DNA of 64,000 bases from Belliella pelovolcani (lineage in GTDB: Bacteria; Bacteroidota; Bacteroidia; Cytophagales; Cyclobacteriaceae), in contig NZ_FTOP01000001.1 of NCBI RefSeq assembly GCF_900156785.1, positions 389,938-453,937 on the forward strand. Reading direction: 5' to 3'. Position numbers and translations under genes: made by a program. Below, one piece after another: positions 43,072 through 51,089 of the stretch. The notes beneath the pieces were generated by a model that saw only the letters and a list, made by a program, of their open reading frames with translations, had not been told where the DNA came from and searched no databases. Every line of letters begins with the position of its first letter. Within the stretch, counting starts at the first letter, position 1.

Positions 43072-44553
43072 TTACAAATTGTTTTCTTTCATCACCTCTT
43101 TGGCCACAACATGTCCAGAGATCAAGGAAGGTGGAACGCCTGGACCTGGTACTGTCAGTTGACCTGTGTAATAGAGGTTCTTAACTTTCTTGTTTTTCAA
43201 TGAAGGCTTCAATATAGCAGTTTGTAACAAAGTATTCGCAAGACCATATGCATTTCCTTTAAATGCATGATAATCAGACTTGAAATCTTTGTGGGCATAG
43301 GATCGCTTATATACCACATGGCTTCTTACTTCTTGTCCTGTGAGCCGCTCAAGTCGGTCCATGATAATATTATAATATTTCTCTCTCATCTCTTCAGTAT
43401 CTTCCAAATCTGGAGCTAAAGGAACTAGTAGAAAAAGGTTTTCCATTCCCTCAGGAGCTACAGTAGGATCGGTCTTTGAAGGAACTGAAGCATAAAACAA
43501 TGGTTTCTCAGGCCATCTTGGATTGGTATAGATGGCATCCGCATGAGGCCCTAGAGGTTCATCAAAAAAAAGATTATGATGACGAAGGTTATCAAGCTTT
43601 TTATTTACCCCTAGGTAGAAAAGCAAGCTACCCGGAGCCATCACACGTTTATCCCAATATTTTTCATCGTAGTTTCTGTAAGCAGGCTCTAATACTTTTT
43701 GATCGATATGATTATAATCAGCACCAGCCACGACCACATCTGCGTCAAACTTTCTTCCATCTTTGGTAAATACAGCCTTTGCAATGCCATTTTGAATGCC
43801 TATGGAAGTCACCTCAGCATCATAATGGAATTTCACACCTTTTTCCTCAGCCAGCTTCACCATACCTTCTATGATCTTGTGCATACCGCCATCCGGATAC
43901 CAAGTTCCTAATGCGATATCAGCATAATTCATCAAGGAGTAAAGTGCAGGTATATTTTGTGCTGTTTCCCCTAAGAACAAAACTGGGAACTCCATAAGGC
44001 GGATGATTTTGTCTTCCTTGAAAAACTTGCGGACATGCTTGGACATGGATTGGAAAATATCCATTCTAATCATGTCTAATAAAAGACCAGGACTTGTGAA
44101 TTCAAAAATTGAGCGACTTGGTCTATATACCAAATCTTTTATTCCAACTTCATATTTATAAGCTGCCTGCTTCAAAAACTCATCTAGTTTAGGGCCAACT
44201 CCTGGTTCTATTGTCTCTAACAGGGATCTGAATGCAGCAAGATTCGCAGGAATATCCATAAAATCATTGTCACCAAATACTACCGTGTAAGAAGGATCCA
44301 ACCTGATGAGATCGTAGTAGTCCGAGGGCTTCTTGCCAAAATGTCCAAAATAAGTTTCAAAAACATCTGGCATCCAATACCAACTAGGACCCATATCAAA
44401 AACAAAACCCTCGGCTTCGAACTTTCTGGCTCTACCACCGGGGGTACTGTTTTTCTCAAGGAGTGATACATTATAACCTTGATTTGCAAGGTGTGTGGCG
44501 GCTGAGAGTCCAGCAAAACCAGACCCTATGACCACTACATTTTTTATTGACAT
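43072..44553 (-). CDS. crtI: Phytoene desaturase (CrtI type)
   Basis: 493 residues. The FAD Rossmann motif VVVIGSGFAGLSAATHLANQ is at residues 5-24, followed by LEKNSTPGGRARKFEAEGFV, the usual CrtI second glycine region, and the closing motif YYTGQLTVPGPGVPPSLISG. It introduces the conjugated double bonds from phytoene to lycopene. It is the only carotene desaturase of the window; a 3',4'-desaturase (CrtD) for the didehydro end of flexixanthin is not seen, so either this enzyme does more than four steps or the CrtD gene is elsewhere. The start is 4 bases after the stop of the sigma-factor gene, thus one operon. Confidence 0.96.
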   Translation of the reverse strand: MSIKNVVVIGSGFAGLSAATHLANQGYNVSLLEKNSTPGGRARKFEAEGFVFDMGPSWYWMPDVFETYFGHFGKKPSDYYDLIRLDPSYTVVFGDNDFMDIPANLAAFRSLLETIEPGVGPKLDEFLKQAAYKYEVGIKDLVYRPSRSIFEFTSPGLLLDMIRMDIFQSMSKHVRKFFKEDKIIRLMEFPVLFLGETAQNIPALYSLMNYADIALGTWYPDGGMHKIIEGMVKLAEEKGVKFHYDAEVTSIGIQNGIAKAVFTKDGRKFDADVVVAGADYNHIDQKVLEPAYRNYDEKYWDKRVMAPGSLLFYLGVNKKLDNLRHHNLFFDEPLGPHADAIYTNPRWPEKPLFYASVPSKTDPTVAPEGMENLFLLVPLAPDLEDTEEMREKYYNIIMDRLERLTGQEVRSHVVYKRSYAHKDFKSDYHAFKGNAYGLANTLLQTAILKPSLKNKKVKNLYYTGQLTVPGPGVPPSLISGHVVAKEVMKENNL

Positions 44554-44557
44554 ATGC

Positions 44558-45070
44558 TTAATTTTTGTGTCTGTACACGTGAAGATCGTCTTTTAAAATC
44601 TTTCTGGCAATATGTATTCTATTTTTTACTGTTCCGATTGGAATCTCAAGTTTTTCGGCTATTTCGTGATATTTAAAACCACGGTAATGCATCATAAAAG
44701 GAGTTTTGTAGACATCATCTAGGTTTTCGATGGCTTCATAGATATCGTCCATTGCAAAATCTCCATAGGCTCCATTTTCAACCAGAACATCACCTGAATT
44801 GATGTAGTGTAAGTTATCAGTAGTATCAACAAAAGTACCCCTTCTTACCATTCTTTGATAATTGGTAATGAAGGTGTTTTTCATAATCGTATACAACCAA
44901 GCCTTCAAGTTAGTACCCTCAGTAAATTTGTCTCTGTTTGTGAAGGCCTTCACCATCGTGTCTTGCATCAAGTCGTTTGCATCATCCATATCTCTGGTCA
45001 ATTTCAAAGCAAATGGCTTCAAAGAGCTAGAGAGCTTGTTTAGTGAGTAACTGAATTCTAGAGTTGTCAT
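44558..45070 (-). CDS. ECF-type RNA polymerase sigma factor
   Basis: 170 residues from the ATG at 45070 (MTTLEFSYSLNKLSSSLKPF); an ATG at 45094 adds eight residues. Region 2 is DANDLMQDTMVKAFTNRDKF with KAWLYTIMKNTFITN, and region 4 is PFMMHYRGFKYHEIAEKLEI followed by PIGTVKNRIHIARKIL, the helix-turn-helix that reads the -35 element. No anti-sigma gene is adjacent, and there is no extra C-terminal domain. It is the first gene of a unit with crtI and crtB (4-base gap), so it may direct its own operon and other light- or stress-responsive genes. Position next to a CarH-like gene suggests regulation by light. Confidence 0.9.
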   Translation of the reverse strand: MTTLEFSYSLNKLSSSLKPFALKLTRDMDDANDLMQDTMVKAFTNRDKFTEGTNLKAWLYTIMKNTFITNYQRMVRRGTFVDTTDNLHYINSGDVLVENGAYGDFAMDDIYEAIENLDDVYKTPFMMHYRGFKYHEIAEKLEIPIGTVKNRIHIARKILKDDLHVYRHKN

Positions 45071-45107
45071 GGCTTTTTGTTTTTGTTGAATCAAATATAT
45101 AAATGAT

Positions 45108-45161
45108 TAAACAAACTCCAAAACATTTTGTGGAATATTTTTTATTTTTTGTTAAACAAAA
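45108..45161. promoter_or_regulatory. Two copies of TTAAACAAA upstream of the sigma-crtI-crtB unit
   Basis: TTAAACAAA occurs at 45108-45116 and 45153-45161, 45 bases apart on the same strand, inside the promoter region of the sigma-factor gene. The second copy is half of a palindrome TTTGTT-a-AACAAA. The reverse complement TTTGTTTAA occurs again at 46647-46655, just before crtZ. They are candidate operators for the CarH-like regulator; AT-rich composition makes chance repeats possible. Confidence 0.3.
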
Positions 45162-45240
45162 AGCCTAGTACTCATAACATAGAATTAATATACTCCTCAA
45201 AATCGCCTTTTTAAGTGTATATACATGCTTTTTAATAAAA

Positions 45241-45262
45241 AAACAGACCTGAAGGTCTGTTT
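45241..45262 (-). terminator. Intrinsic terminator after the CarH-like gene
   Basis: AAACAGACCT pairs with AGGTCTGTTT around GA; on the minus strand the stem is followed by a run of seven T. It separates the cruF-crtZ-carH unit from the sigma-crtI-crtB unit. Confidence 0.85.
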
Positions 45263-45284
45263 AACTTTTTTTGTTAATGTTTAA

Positions 45285-46187
45285 TTATTTTTCTTGAGAT
45301 ATCAATTCCATCTCTTCTATATACTCTTTGATCTCTCGGATGTAATTCATGGTTTTGACATTTTTCGGGAATCTCAAGTCTTGACCGATGATCTGGTAGC
45401 CTGACAAGATTATTTCAGACTCTTGATACATAGAGGCAAGGTTATCAATATACTCTTGTACCTGCTCAGCACTAGGTGCTGTAGTGATTACAGTCATCAG
45501 GTAATCCGGCTTGTGCATCTTATACACCAATTCCAAATCAGCCCTTGGCGTACTTTGACCCAAATAGATTACTTTATGTCCTTTCAACTTGATCAAATAG
45601 GCAGCAAACAACAAAGAGATTTCATGTAGTTCACCTTCAGGCAAGAATAGTAAAAACTTTTTGCCTCCACCTTTATAAACTTGACCATCTATGGCAACGA
45701 TAAGCTTTTGTCTAACCAAGTTACTGATGAAGTGTTCTTGTGCAGGGTTGATCGCCCCGGTCTGCCATAGTACACCTATCTTGGACATGAATGGATAGAC
45801 AATGTTTAACATCGTCTGTTCAAAGCCAATTTTTAGGATGTTTGTAGAAAGCACTTTATCAAATCGCTCCTCTTCCATTTCGATCATAGAAATAGTAAGC
45901 GCATGAATCTGATCATCGTGGGTAAGTGTTCGCTCTGTAAGTTTTACTACCTCTTCACGAATTTCAGCAATATCCATTTTAGCAATCTTACTGATTTTAT
46001 AGCCATTGTCATTGAGTAGGGCTACATTCAGGATCAGCTTCAAATCATCATCATCGTAATACCTGATATTCGTATCCGTCCGCTTGGGAGAAAGCAAGCT
46101 GTAGCGTTGCTCCCAAATACGAAGCGTATGTGCCTTGATGCCAGAAAGCTGTTCAAGATCCTTGATAGAATAGGTACTTACGTTCAT
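45285..46187 (-). CDS. CarH/LitR-like MerR regulator with B12-binding-type domain
   Basis: 300 residues. An N-terminal MerR winged helix (about 5-75: YSIKDLEQLSGIKAHTLRIW, then RRTDTNIRYYDDDDLK), a B12-binding helical-bundle domain (90-175), and a Rossmann-like domain (178-290). Landmarks of CarH: Trp141 and Glu151-His152 (GVLWQTGAINPAQEHF), and LPEGELHEISLLFAAYLIKL with His188 as candidate lower ligand of cobalamin. In CarH, adenosylcobalamin and light release a repressor tetramer from DNA. Here the canonical DxHxxG reads ELHEIS, so the last Gly is Ser; ligand binding is likely but not certain. It is 1 base after crtZ in the same unit. Confidence 0.85.
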   Translation of the reverse strand: MNVSTYSIKDLEQLSGIKAHTLRIWEQRYSLLSPKRTDTNIRYYDDDDLKLILNVALLNDNGYKISKIAKMDIAEIREEVVKLTERTLTHDDQIHALTISMIEMEEERFDKVLSTNILKIGFEQTMLNIVYPFMSKIGVLWQTGAINPAQEHFISNLVRQKLIVAIDGQVYKGGGKKFLLFLPEGELHEISLLFAAYLIKLKGHKVIYLGQSTPRADLELVYKMHKPDYLMTVITTAPSAEQVQEYIDNLASMYQESEIILSGYQIIGQDLRFPKNVKTMNYIREIKEYIEEMELISQEK

Positions 46188-46188
46188 C

Positions 46189-46623
46189 TTATTTAAAATA
46201 TTTTTTTGGTACTATAAACAACCCAAAGGACACAGCATCATTTTTTTTATTGGTAGCATGATGCGCCTGATGGGCTTTGAAAATCCCCCTAAGAAAAGAA
46301 TTCTTAGGTTTATCAAACCATTTCAATCTGCGATGAATCAATACATCATGCAAAAAGAAATAGCTGATTCCGTATAAACTAATTCCAGTCCCCATCCAAA
46401 ACCTATAATCAAGTTCTGATAGTCCAAGTATTATCAATATGATAGCGATGCTTCCAAAAAGCAAAGAAAACAAGTCATTGAGTTCAAAATAGGACTTTGA
46501 AGGCTGATGATGTGTCTTATGAATATTCCACAAAGGTCCATGCATGATGTATTTGTGAATAAACCAACCGGAAAATTCCATTACAGCAAAACCCAGTATA
46601 GTAAATAAGATCGCATTCATCAT
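46189..46623 (-). CDS. crtZ: Beta-carotene hydroxylase, CrtZ type
   Basis: 144 residues, integral membrane. His clusters of the CrtZ diiron family: HKYIMHGPLWNIHKTHHQPS (HX4H and HXXHH) and HDVLIHRR plus AHQAHHATNKK. The 3-hydroxyl of the beta-ring is its product. Four membrane helices (LFTILGFAVMEFSGWF, LFSLLFGSIAIILIILGL, WMGTGISLYGISYFFLH). The stop is 1 base before the CarH-like start and 41 bases separate it from cruF, so the three form one transcript. Confidence 0.94.
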   Translation of the reverse strand: MMNAILFTILGFAVMEFSGWFIHKYIMHGPLWNIHKTHHQPSKSYFELNDLFSLLFGSIAIILIILGLSELDYRFWMGTGISLYGISYFFLHDVLIHRRLKWFDKPKNSFLRGIFKAHQAHHATNKKNDAVSFGLFIVPKKYFK

Positions 46624-46664
46624 AGGGGTAACTAGTTAGGGGGTGTTTTGTTTAAGCTTGTTTT

Positions 46665-47333
46665 TTACAACAAAATATTCAGCAAGATAAAGAATATCGT
46701 GAGATTGATCAAAAGATATAGAGACAGTGGATTTTGCTTTTCAAAACTCAATTTTCTATAGATCAGGTGAATAAGAAAAGCAACACCAAACCATCCGATA
46801 AAATTACTTAGTGGGATGACATCATTTTCCCAAGTCCAAAAATCTAGCTTCACAGCTACTGGCTCTATCAAATAATCCAACACAACCATCATCAGTGACG
46901 CGATGGCAGCCGCCAGAAAGTTATTGTGTATTTTACCGTGCAATACACCTCCTGTCAAGTAGACCAACAAAAGCCAATTCACTCCTATTAACAAAGGCAC
47001 TTCAAGCATTTGGAAACCTAAGACAGGACCGTAACTATAGTTTCCAAACGGAAACCCTGTATGTACGCCCATTACTTCCGAGCCATACCCAATTGTGAAG
47101 GAGATGATCATAAAGCCAATAAAGGCCTTATTCCATTCTTTGTGAAATACTAATAAAAGTATGGTACTCAAAAGCAAATGAAAAGGAGTCAGAAGTTGAA
47201 AGTAAGGTCTCAACACTGGTAGACTCATTCCCATCACTCCTACCAAATGAAAAATGGTAATGGCAATCTTAAAAAGTAAAACTTTATTGCTGAAGATAGC
47301 AGTCAATCTATCTGAAAGTGTATTGTTTTTCAT
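46665..47333 (-). CDS. cruF: Carotenoid 1',2'-hydratase (CruF family)
   Basis: 222 residues and about seven membrane helices. The conserved block is GSEVMGVHTGFPFGNYSYGP followed by EVPLLIGVNWLLLVY, LDYLIEPVAVKLDFWTWEND and PLSNFIGWFGVAFL; I know this as the CruF/DUF422 hydratase pattern. It adds water to the 1',2' double bond of an acyclic psi-end, giving a tertiary hydroxyl, which fits flexixanthin-type products. It is not a CrtY, CruA or CrtYcd cyclase: the PIEE-containing cyclase motif is absent. First gene of the cruF-crtZ-carH unit, divergent from the gene at 47441. Confidence 0.88.
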   Translation of the reverse strand: MKNNTLSDRLTAIFSNKVLLFKIAITIFHLVGVMGMSLPVLRPYFQLLTPFHLLLSTILLLVFHKEWNKAFIGFMIISFTIGYGSEVMGVHTGFPFGNYSYGPVLGFQMLEVPLLIGVNWLLLVYLTGGVLHGKIHNNFLAAAIASLMMVVLDYLIEPVAVKLDFWTWENDVIPLSNFIGWFGVAFLIHLIYRKLSFEKQNPLSLYLLINLTIFFILLNILL

Positions 47334-47440
47334 GTGATGCTGAGAATCTGTACTTGCTCTTGGGAGGATTATGCAGGAATAAACAGGTCAAACCAATAAA
47401 TGTTGGTAAATTTGTGCCGTAAAAATAAAGATTAAAACGG

Positions 47441-47743
47441 ATGATACTATATAATATAACTGTCAATGTAGAAAAGGATGTGGAACAAGACTGGGTCACT
47501 TGGATGAAAGAAACCCATATTCCAGAAGTACTAGCCACAGATAAATTCGTAGAAAATAAGCTTTTTAGAATCATGCACGACTCAGAAGATGGTGGGGTGA
47601 ATTACTCTGTACAATACTTTGCCAAAAACATGGAGCAGGTGATGGCTTATCAGCATCAATATTTTGATCAGCATAATGCAGTGGTACAAAAGAAATTCCC
47701 AAAAAAATTAGCGATCTTCATGACCTTACTGGAAATGGTCTAA
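47441..47743 (+). CDS. DUF4286 family protein
   Basis: A 100-residue ferredoxin-like alpha/beta protein beginning MILYNITVNVEKDVEQDWVT and continuing WMKETHIPEVLATDKF, ending in a hydrophobic strand (AIFMTLLEMV). This is the DUF4286 pattern, which is related to dimeric alpha-beta barrel proteins (ABM-like). Function unknown. It starts 107 bases from the divergent cruF gene and its stop is 1 base before tspO, so these two and tag probably form an operon. Confidence 0.85.
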   Translation: MILYNITVNVEKDVEQDWVTWMKETHIPEVLATDKFVENKLFRIMHDSEDGGVNYSVQYFAKNMEQVMAYQHQYFDQHNAVVQKKFPKKLAIFMTLLEMV

Positions 47744-47744
47744 T

Positions 47745-48209
47745 ATGAAAAACTGGCAAAAACTCGTCATTGCAATCTTAATCCCACAAGTTTCTGGGGT
47801 ATTGGGGGCATTGGTCACAGTGTCCTCTGTAGGAAGCTGGTATCAGACGATCAATAAGCCTAGCTTCAATCCTCCTTCTTGGATCTTTGGGCCTGTATGG
47901 ACGTCCTTGTATATTATGATTGGAATTTCACTTTATTTGATATGGAAATCCAATCACCCTTTCAAGAAAAAAGCGATGTGGCTGTTTGGAATTCAGATGG
48001 TGTTGAACACACTATGGTCTCCAGCATTCTTTGGATTAGAGTCCCCGCTCTTAGGATTGATAGTTATCATTCCACTTTGGGTTTCTATTTTGGCATGTAT
48101 CAAGGTATTTAAACCCATCAGCAATTTGGCTGCTTATTTATTTATCCCTTACTTTTTATGGGTTAGCTTCGCGACATTGCTCAATGCTAGTATTTGGTAC
48201 TTGAACTGA
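47745..48209 (+). CDS. tspO: TspO/MBR family membrane protein
   Basis: 154 residues, five helices. Family landmarks: GSWYQTINKPSFNPPSWIFG with PVWTSLYIMIGISLYLIW, then MVLNTLWSPAFFGLESPLLG and PYFLWVSFATLLNASIWYLN. The WxxxxKPSxxPPxWxFGxVW block and NxxWSPxFF are highly conserved. TspO binds tetrapyrroles and can degrade or transport them, and in some phototrophs it acts in light control of pigment genes. It lies beside, but on the other strand from, the carotenoid block, a placement seen often enough in Bacteroidetes to be of interest. 1 base from DUF4286 and 5 bases from tag. Confidence 0.93.
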   Translation: MKNWQKLVIAILIPQVSGVLGALVTVSSVGSWYQTINKPSFNPPSWIFGPVWTSLYIMIGISLYLIWKSNHPFKKKAMWLFGIQMVLNTLWSPAFFGLESPLLGLIVIIPLWVSILACIKVFKPISNLAAYLFIPYFLWVSFATLLNASIWYLN

Positions 48210-48214
48210 TAGAT

Positions 48215-48814
48215 ATGCCCATCCTCCCTCAAGACCCCAACAAATATAGATGTCCATGGTGCATGGGCTTTGAGGAATATATAGCCTATCATGACAAGGA
48301 GTGGGGTGTACCTGTCTATGATGATCGTGTTCATTTTGAGTTTTTGATATTAGAGAGTGCGCAGGCAGGTTTAAGCTGGTCCACTATTTTGAAAAAGCGA
48401 ACAGGTTACAAAGAAGCATTTGCTGATTTTGACTATAAAGTAGTTGCAGACTTGCCAGAAGGTTATATTCAAGAATTGCTCAGCAACCCTGGCATCATCC
48501 GCAATGAACTTAAGATTCGCTCAGCAGTGAATAATGCGCGCCGATTTATGGAAGTTCAGAGTGAATTTGGGAGTTTTAGCCATTATATCTGGGACTTTGT
48601 CAATGGCAAAGTGATTGATCGTGCTGCAAAAAGTATGGAAATGGTACCTGCAACCACGCCTGAATCTGATCGTTTGGCCAAGGACCTCAAAAAGCGTGGG
48701 TTTAAATTTCTCGGCAGTACTACAATCTATGCCCATATGCAAGCCACAGGATTGGTAAATGACCACCTAACTTCTTGCTTTCGCTACGAAGAGGTCAAAT
48801 TACTGGCTAGGTGA
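48215..48814 (+). CDS. tag: DNA-3-methyladenine glycosylase I
   Basis: 199 residues from the ATG at 48215 (MPILPQDPNKYRCPWCMGFE). Tag removes 3-methyladenine from alkylated DNA. Signature sequences: YRCPWC...YIAYHDKEWGVP, ESAQAGLSWSTILKKRTGYKEAF and KFLGSTTIYAHMQATGLVND HLTSCF. The zinc-snap residues (Cys near the N-terminus, His in YHDKEWG, and the C-terminal His-x3-Cys) are in place. The alternative upstream start at 48194 overlaps tspO and lacks support. Confidence 0.95.
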   Translation: MPILPQDPNKYRCPWCMGFEEYIAYHDKEWGVPVYDDRVHFEFLILESAQAGLSWSTILKKRTGYKEAFADFDYKVVADLPEGYIQELLSNPGIIRNELKIRSAVNNARRFMEVQSEFGSFSHYIWDFVNGKVIDRAAKSMEMVPATTPESDRLAKDLKKRGFKFLGSTTIYAHMQATGLVNDHLTSCFRYEEVKLLAR

Positions 48815-48851
48815 ACAAAACTACTTACTAGTACACAGAGCTTTTCAATAT

Positions 48852-50999
48852 TTACTTTCTTTTAAATAATCTTACAAGTGTTTTTCCTATCTCATCCAAC
48901 TTTTCAAGCGGCTCTATAAAAGTTGGGTTTTTCAAATCAATAGAAGAATCATCAGTGACACCAGCCTGCATAGGAAAAATAAGAATGTAGCTGGTTTCTT
49001 TAAAGTATTTATTAAGATACAGAGGGATTTTATTCATGTTATTGTGGTAGGAAGCCTTATCCTTTCTGCTCATCACAATGATTAGGTTATCATTTTTATG
49101 AAAATCTCTTGACAAAATTAAAAAGTCATCCCATTCATCAAAGTCGTGCATTTCAGCTTCTATAGGATGTTTGGCTTGAATTTCTTTAATCATAGCTAAG
49201 CTTTCACCAGTAGCATAAAAAACCAGTTTTGCACCAGAGTTTCTAGCAATATTCCATACTTTGATGATCCAAAATGGAAATCCTATTTCCCTTTCGGCAT
49301 GCTTTGGAACTATAATGATATGCCTTTTAATGGTACCAAAAGGCTGAGCAGGTTTATATATTAATGTAGTGGTATTGCATTTCGTCAAAATGCCTTCTGT
49401 AAGATGTCCTAGGAAAGAGTCTGATATTCCCTTTTTTACATGTAATCCTAGAATAAGGTCTGTGATTTTGTGTTCTTTTACAACACTCGTAATTCCATTT
49501 ACAATGTTTAAATCATAACGAAGCAGCTGATTGAGGTGATTATCTGTAGCTGATGCGGTAACGGCGGCTTGATTAAGTATTTTTTTAGCATTTTTGTCAG
49601 CAGTTCCATCCGTTGAATTGTTGTCAATAATACTTAGTCCATAAAGACCACTATTGTTTATTTTTGATTTGATTGTAACGCCAAGATTTACAAGTTCATC
49701 TGTAGTCTCAATATTACTGATGGGGATCAATATTTTTTCTTGACTATCTTGATCATCTATTTCATTCTCTGTGGCTTCCGACAAGGCGATATTCTTAGCT
49801 CCTTTTTGAGCTACAAAAGAAGCAATAGTACAAGTAAATAAGATCATCAAAATTGTTCCATTTAAGATACTTTCGCTGAGCAATCTTATAGGTTGGCCTG
49901 AGGCGCTTTCACCTAACACAATATTATAACCAACCAATACAGCTGCTAAAGTTGCTGCTGCTTGTGCATTACTCAATCCAAAAATCAAACGTCTTTGATC
50001 TAATGTGAAATTGTAGGTTTTCTGAGTTAACCAAGCTGCTAAAAATTTGGCTAATGTCGCTACTATAATCATTACTGAAGCAACCTTGATCGTTTCTAAG
50101 TCTTTGAAAAAAGCTCTATAATCAATTAGCATCCCTACACCAATCAAGAAAAAGGGAATAAAAATCGCATTGCCGACGAACTCTATCCTATTCATCAAAG
50201 GCGAAGTATGAGGAATCAAGCGGTTCAATGCCAAGCCAGCTAGGAAAGCACCAATAATAGCCTCAATACCTGCAATTTCTGCGAGCACAGCCCCTAGAAA
50301 AACCATTACCAATACAAATATATACTGAGACACATTGTCATCGTATCTTTTGAAAAACCAACGCCCAATCATTGGAAAAAGCAACATGACAACTAAAGCA
50401 AATACTGTGATTGACAAAGAAAGCTTGACCCAGAACTCAGTATTTACTTCTCCTGTGGTCATTCCTACTATTACAGCCAGCACCAATAAGGCAAGTGTAT
50501 CTGTAATCATTGTCCCCCCGACTGTGATATTAACCGCTTTGTTTTTTGCAACTCCTAATTTACTGATCAAGGGATAAGCAATAAGTGTATGAGAAGCAAA
50601 CATACTTGCAAGCAGTATAGAAGTGTAAATTGAAAAATTCAGGATATACAAACCTGAAAGTGTACCTAGTAACATAGGAATAATAAATGTATATAATCCA
50701 AAGACAATACTCTTCTTACTGTTTTTCTTAAAATCAGCTAAGTCTATCTCTAAACCTGCTAAAAACATAATGTATAGCAGTCCCGCGGTGCCTGAAAGTA
50801 TGATGCTACTATCTCTTTGCATCAGATTAAACCCATTTGGACCAATGACAGCCCCCGCAATAATCAATCCCAACAAATGTGGTATCTTGATCTTATTGAG
50901 AATAATTGGGGCAAACAAAATGATAATTAGTATTAGAAGAAACTTCAATACTGGATTTGTAAGTGGCAGACTCGTGTCAAAAGCAAGTAGAAATAACAT
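48852..50999 (-). CDS. CPA2-type cation:proton antiporter with C-terminal universal-stress-like domain
   Basis: 715 residues. Residues 1-400 form the 13-helix antiporter (KIPHLLGLIIAGAVIGPNGF, LMFLAGLEIDL, TDTLALLVLAVIVGMT, and EIAGIEAIIGAFLAGLALNR), the NhaP/KefB-like layout. The last 300 residues are soluble, with a Usp-like alpha/beta fold in two parts (EKILIPISNIETTDELVNLG; IIIVPKHAEREIGFPFWII), though the ATP loop is not conserved. It exchanges Na+ or K+ for protons in the inner membrane; which ion is not decidable. Stands alone. Confidence 0.92.
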   Translation of the reverse strand: MLFLLAFDTSLPLTNPVLKFLLILIIILFAPIILNKIKIPHLLGLIIAGAVIGPNGFNLMQRDSSIILSGTAGLLYIMFLAGLEIDLADFKKNSKKSIVFGLYTFIIPMLLGTLSGLYILNFSIYTSILLASMFASHTLIAYPLISKLGVAKNKAVNITVGGTMITDTLALLVLAVIVGMTTGEVNTEFWVKLSLSITVFALVVMLLFPMIGRWFFKRYDDNVSQYIFVLVMVFLGAVLAEIAGIEAIIGAFLAGLALNRLIPHTSPLMNRIEFVGNAIFIPFFLIGVGMLIDYRAFFKDLETIKVASVMIIVATLAKFLAAWLTQKTYNFTLDQRRLIFGLSNAQAAATLAAVLVGYNIVLGESASGQPIRLLSESILNGTILMILFTCTIASFVAQKGAKNIALSEATENEIDDQDSQEKILIPISNIETTDELVNLGVTIKSKINNSGLYGLSIIDNNSTDGTADKNAKKILNQAAVTASATDNHLNQLLRYDLNIVNGITSVVKEHKITDLILGLHVKKGISDSFLGHLTEGILTKCNTTTLIYKPAQPFGTIKRHIIIVPKHAEREIGFPFWIIKVWNIARNSGAKLVFYATGESLAMIKEIQAKHPIEAEMHDFDEWDDFLILSRDFHKNDNLIIVMSRKDKASYHNNMNKIPLYLNKYFKETSYILIFPMQAGVTDDSSIDLKNPTFIEPLEKLDEIGKTLVRLFKRK

Positions 51000-51038
51000 C
51001 GAAGTTTTAAATTATTTGGAAAATTCTAGCCAAAAAAT

Positions 51039-51062
51039 ATCCCAACCAAATAAAGTTGGGAT
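51039..51062 (-). terminator. Intrinsic terminator after the duplicated-domain protein gene
   Basis: ATCCCAAC (51039-51046) with GTTGGGAT (51055-51062); on the minus strand followed by ATTTTTT. It lies 28 bases after the stop of the gene at 51090. Confidence 0.8.
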
Positions 51063-51089
51063 CGAATTTTTAGACTAGGAATAGCTTTA

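Noticed and set aside
45241..45262. Operator palindrome AAACAGACCT/AGGTCTGTTT for the CarH-like regulator
   Set aside because: It directly follows the regulator stop and is followed by a T-run on the minus strand, so a terminator explains it better.
46665..47333. Lycopene cyclase (CrtYcd-like) for the seven-helix protein in the carotenoid block
   Set aside because: The sequence fits the CruF hydratase block (HTGFPFGNYSYG, PLSNFIGW) and lacks the PIEE motif of CrtYcd cyclases.
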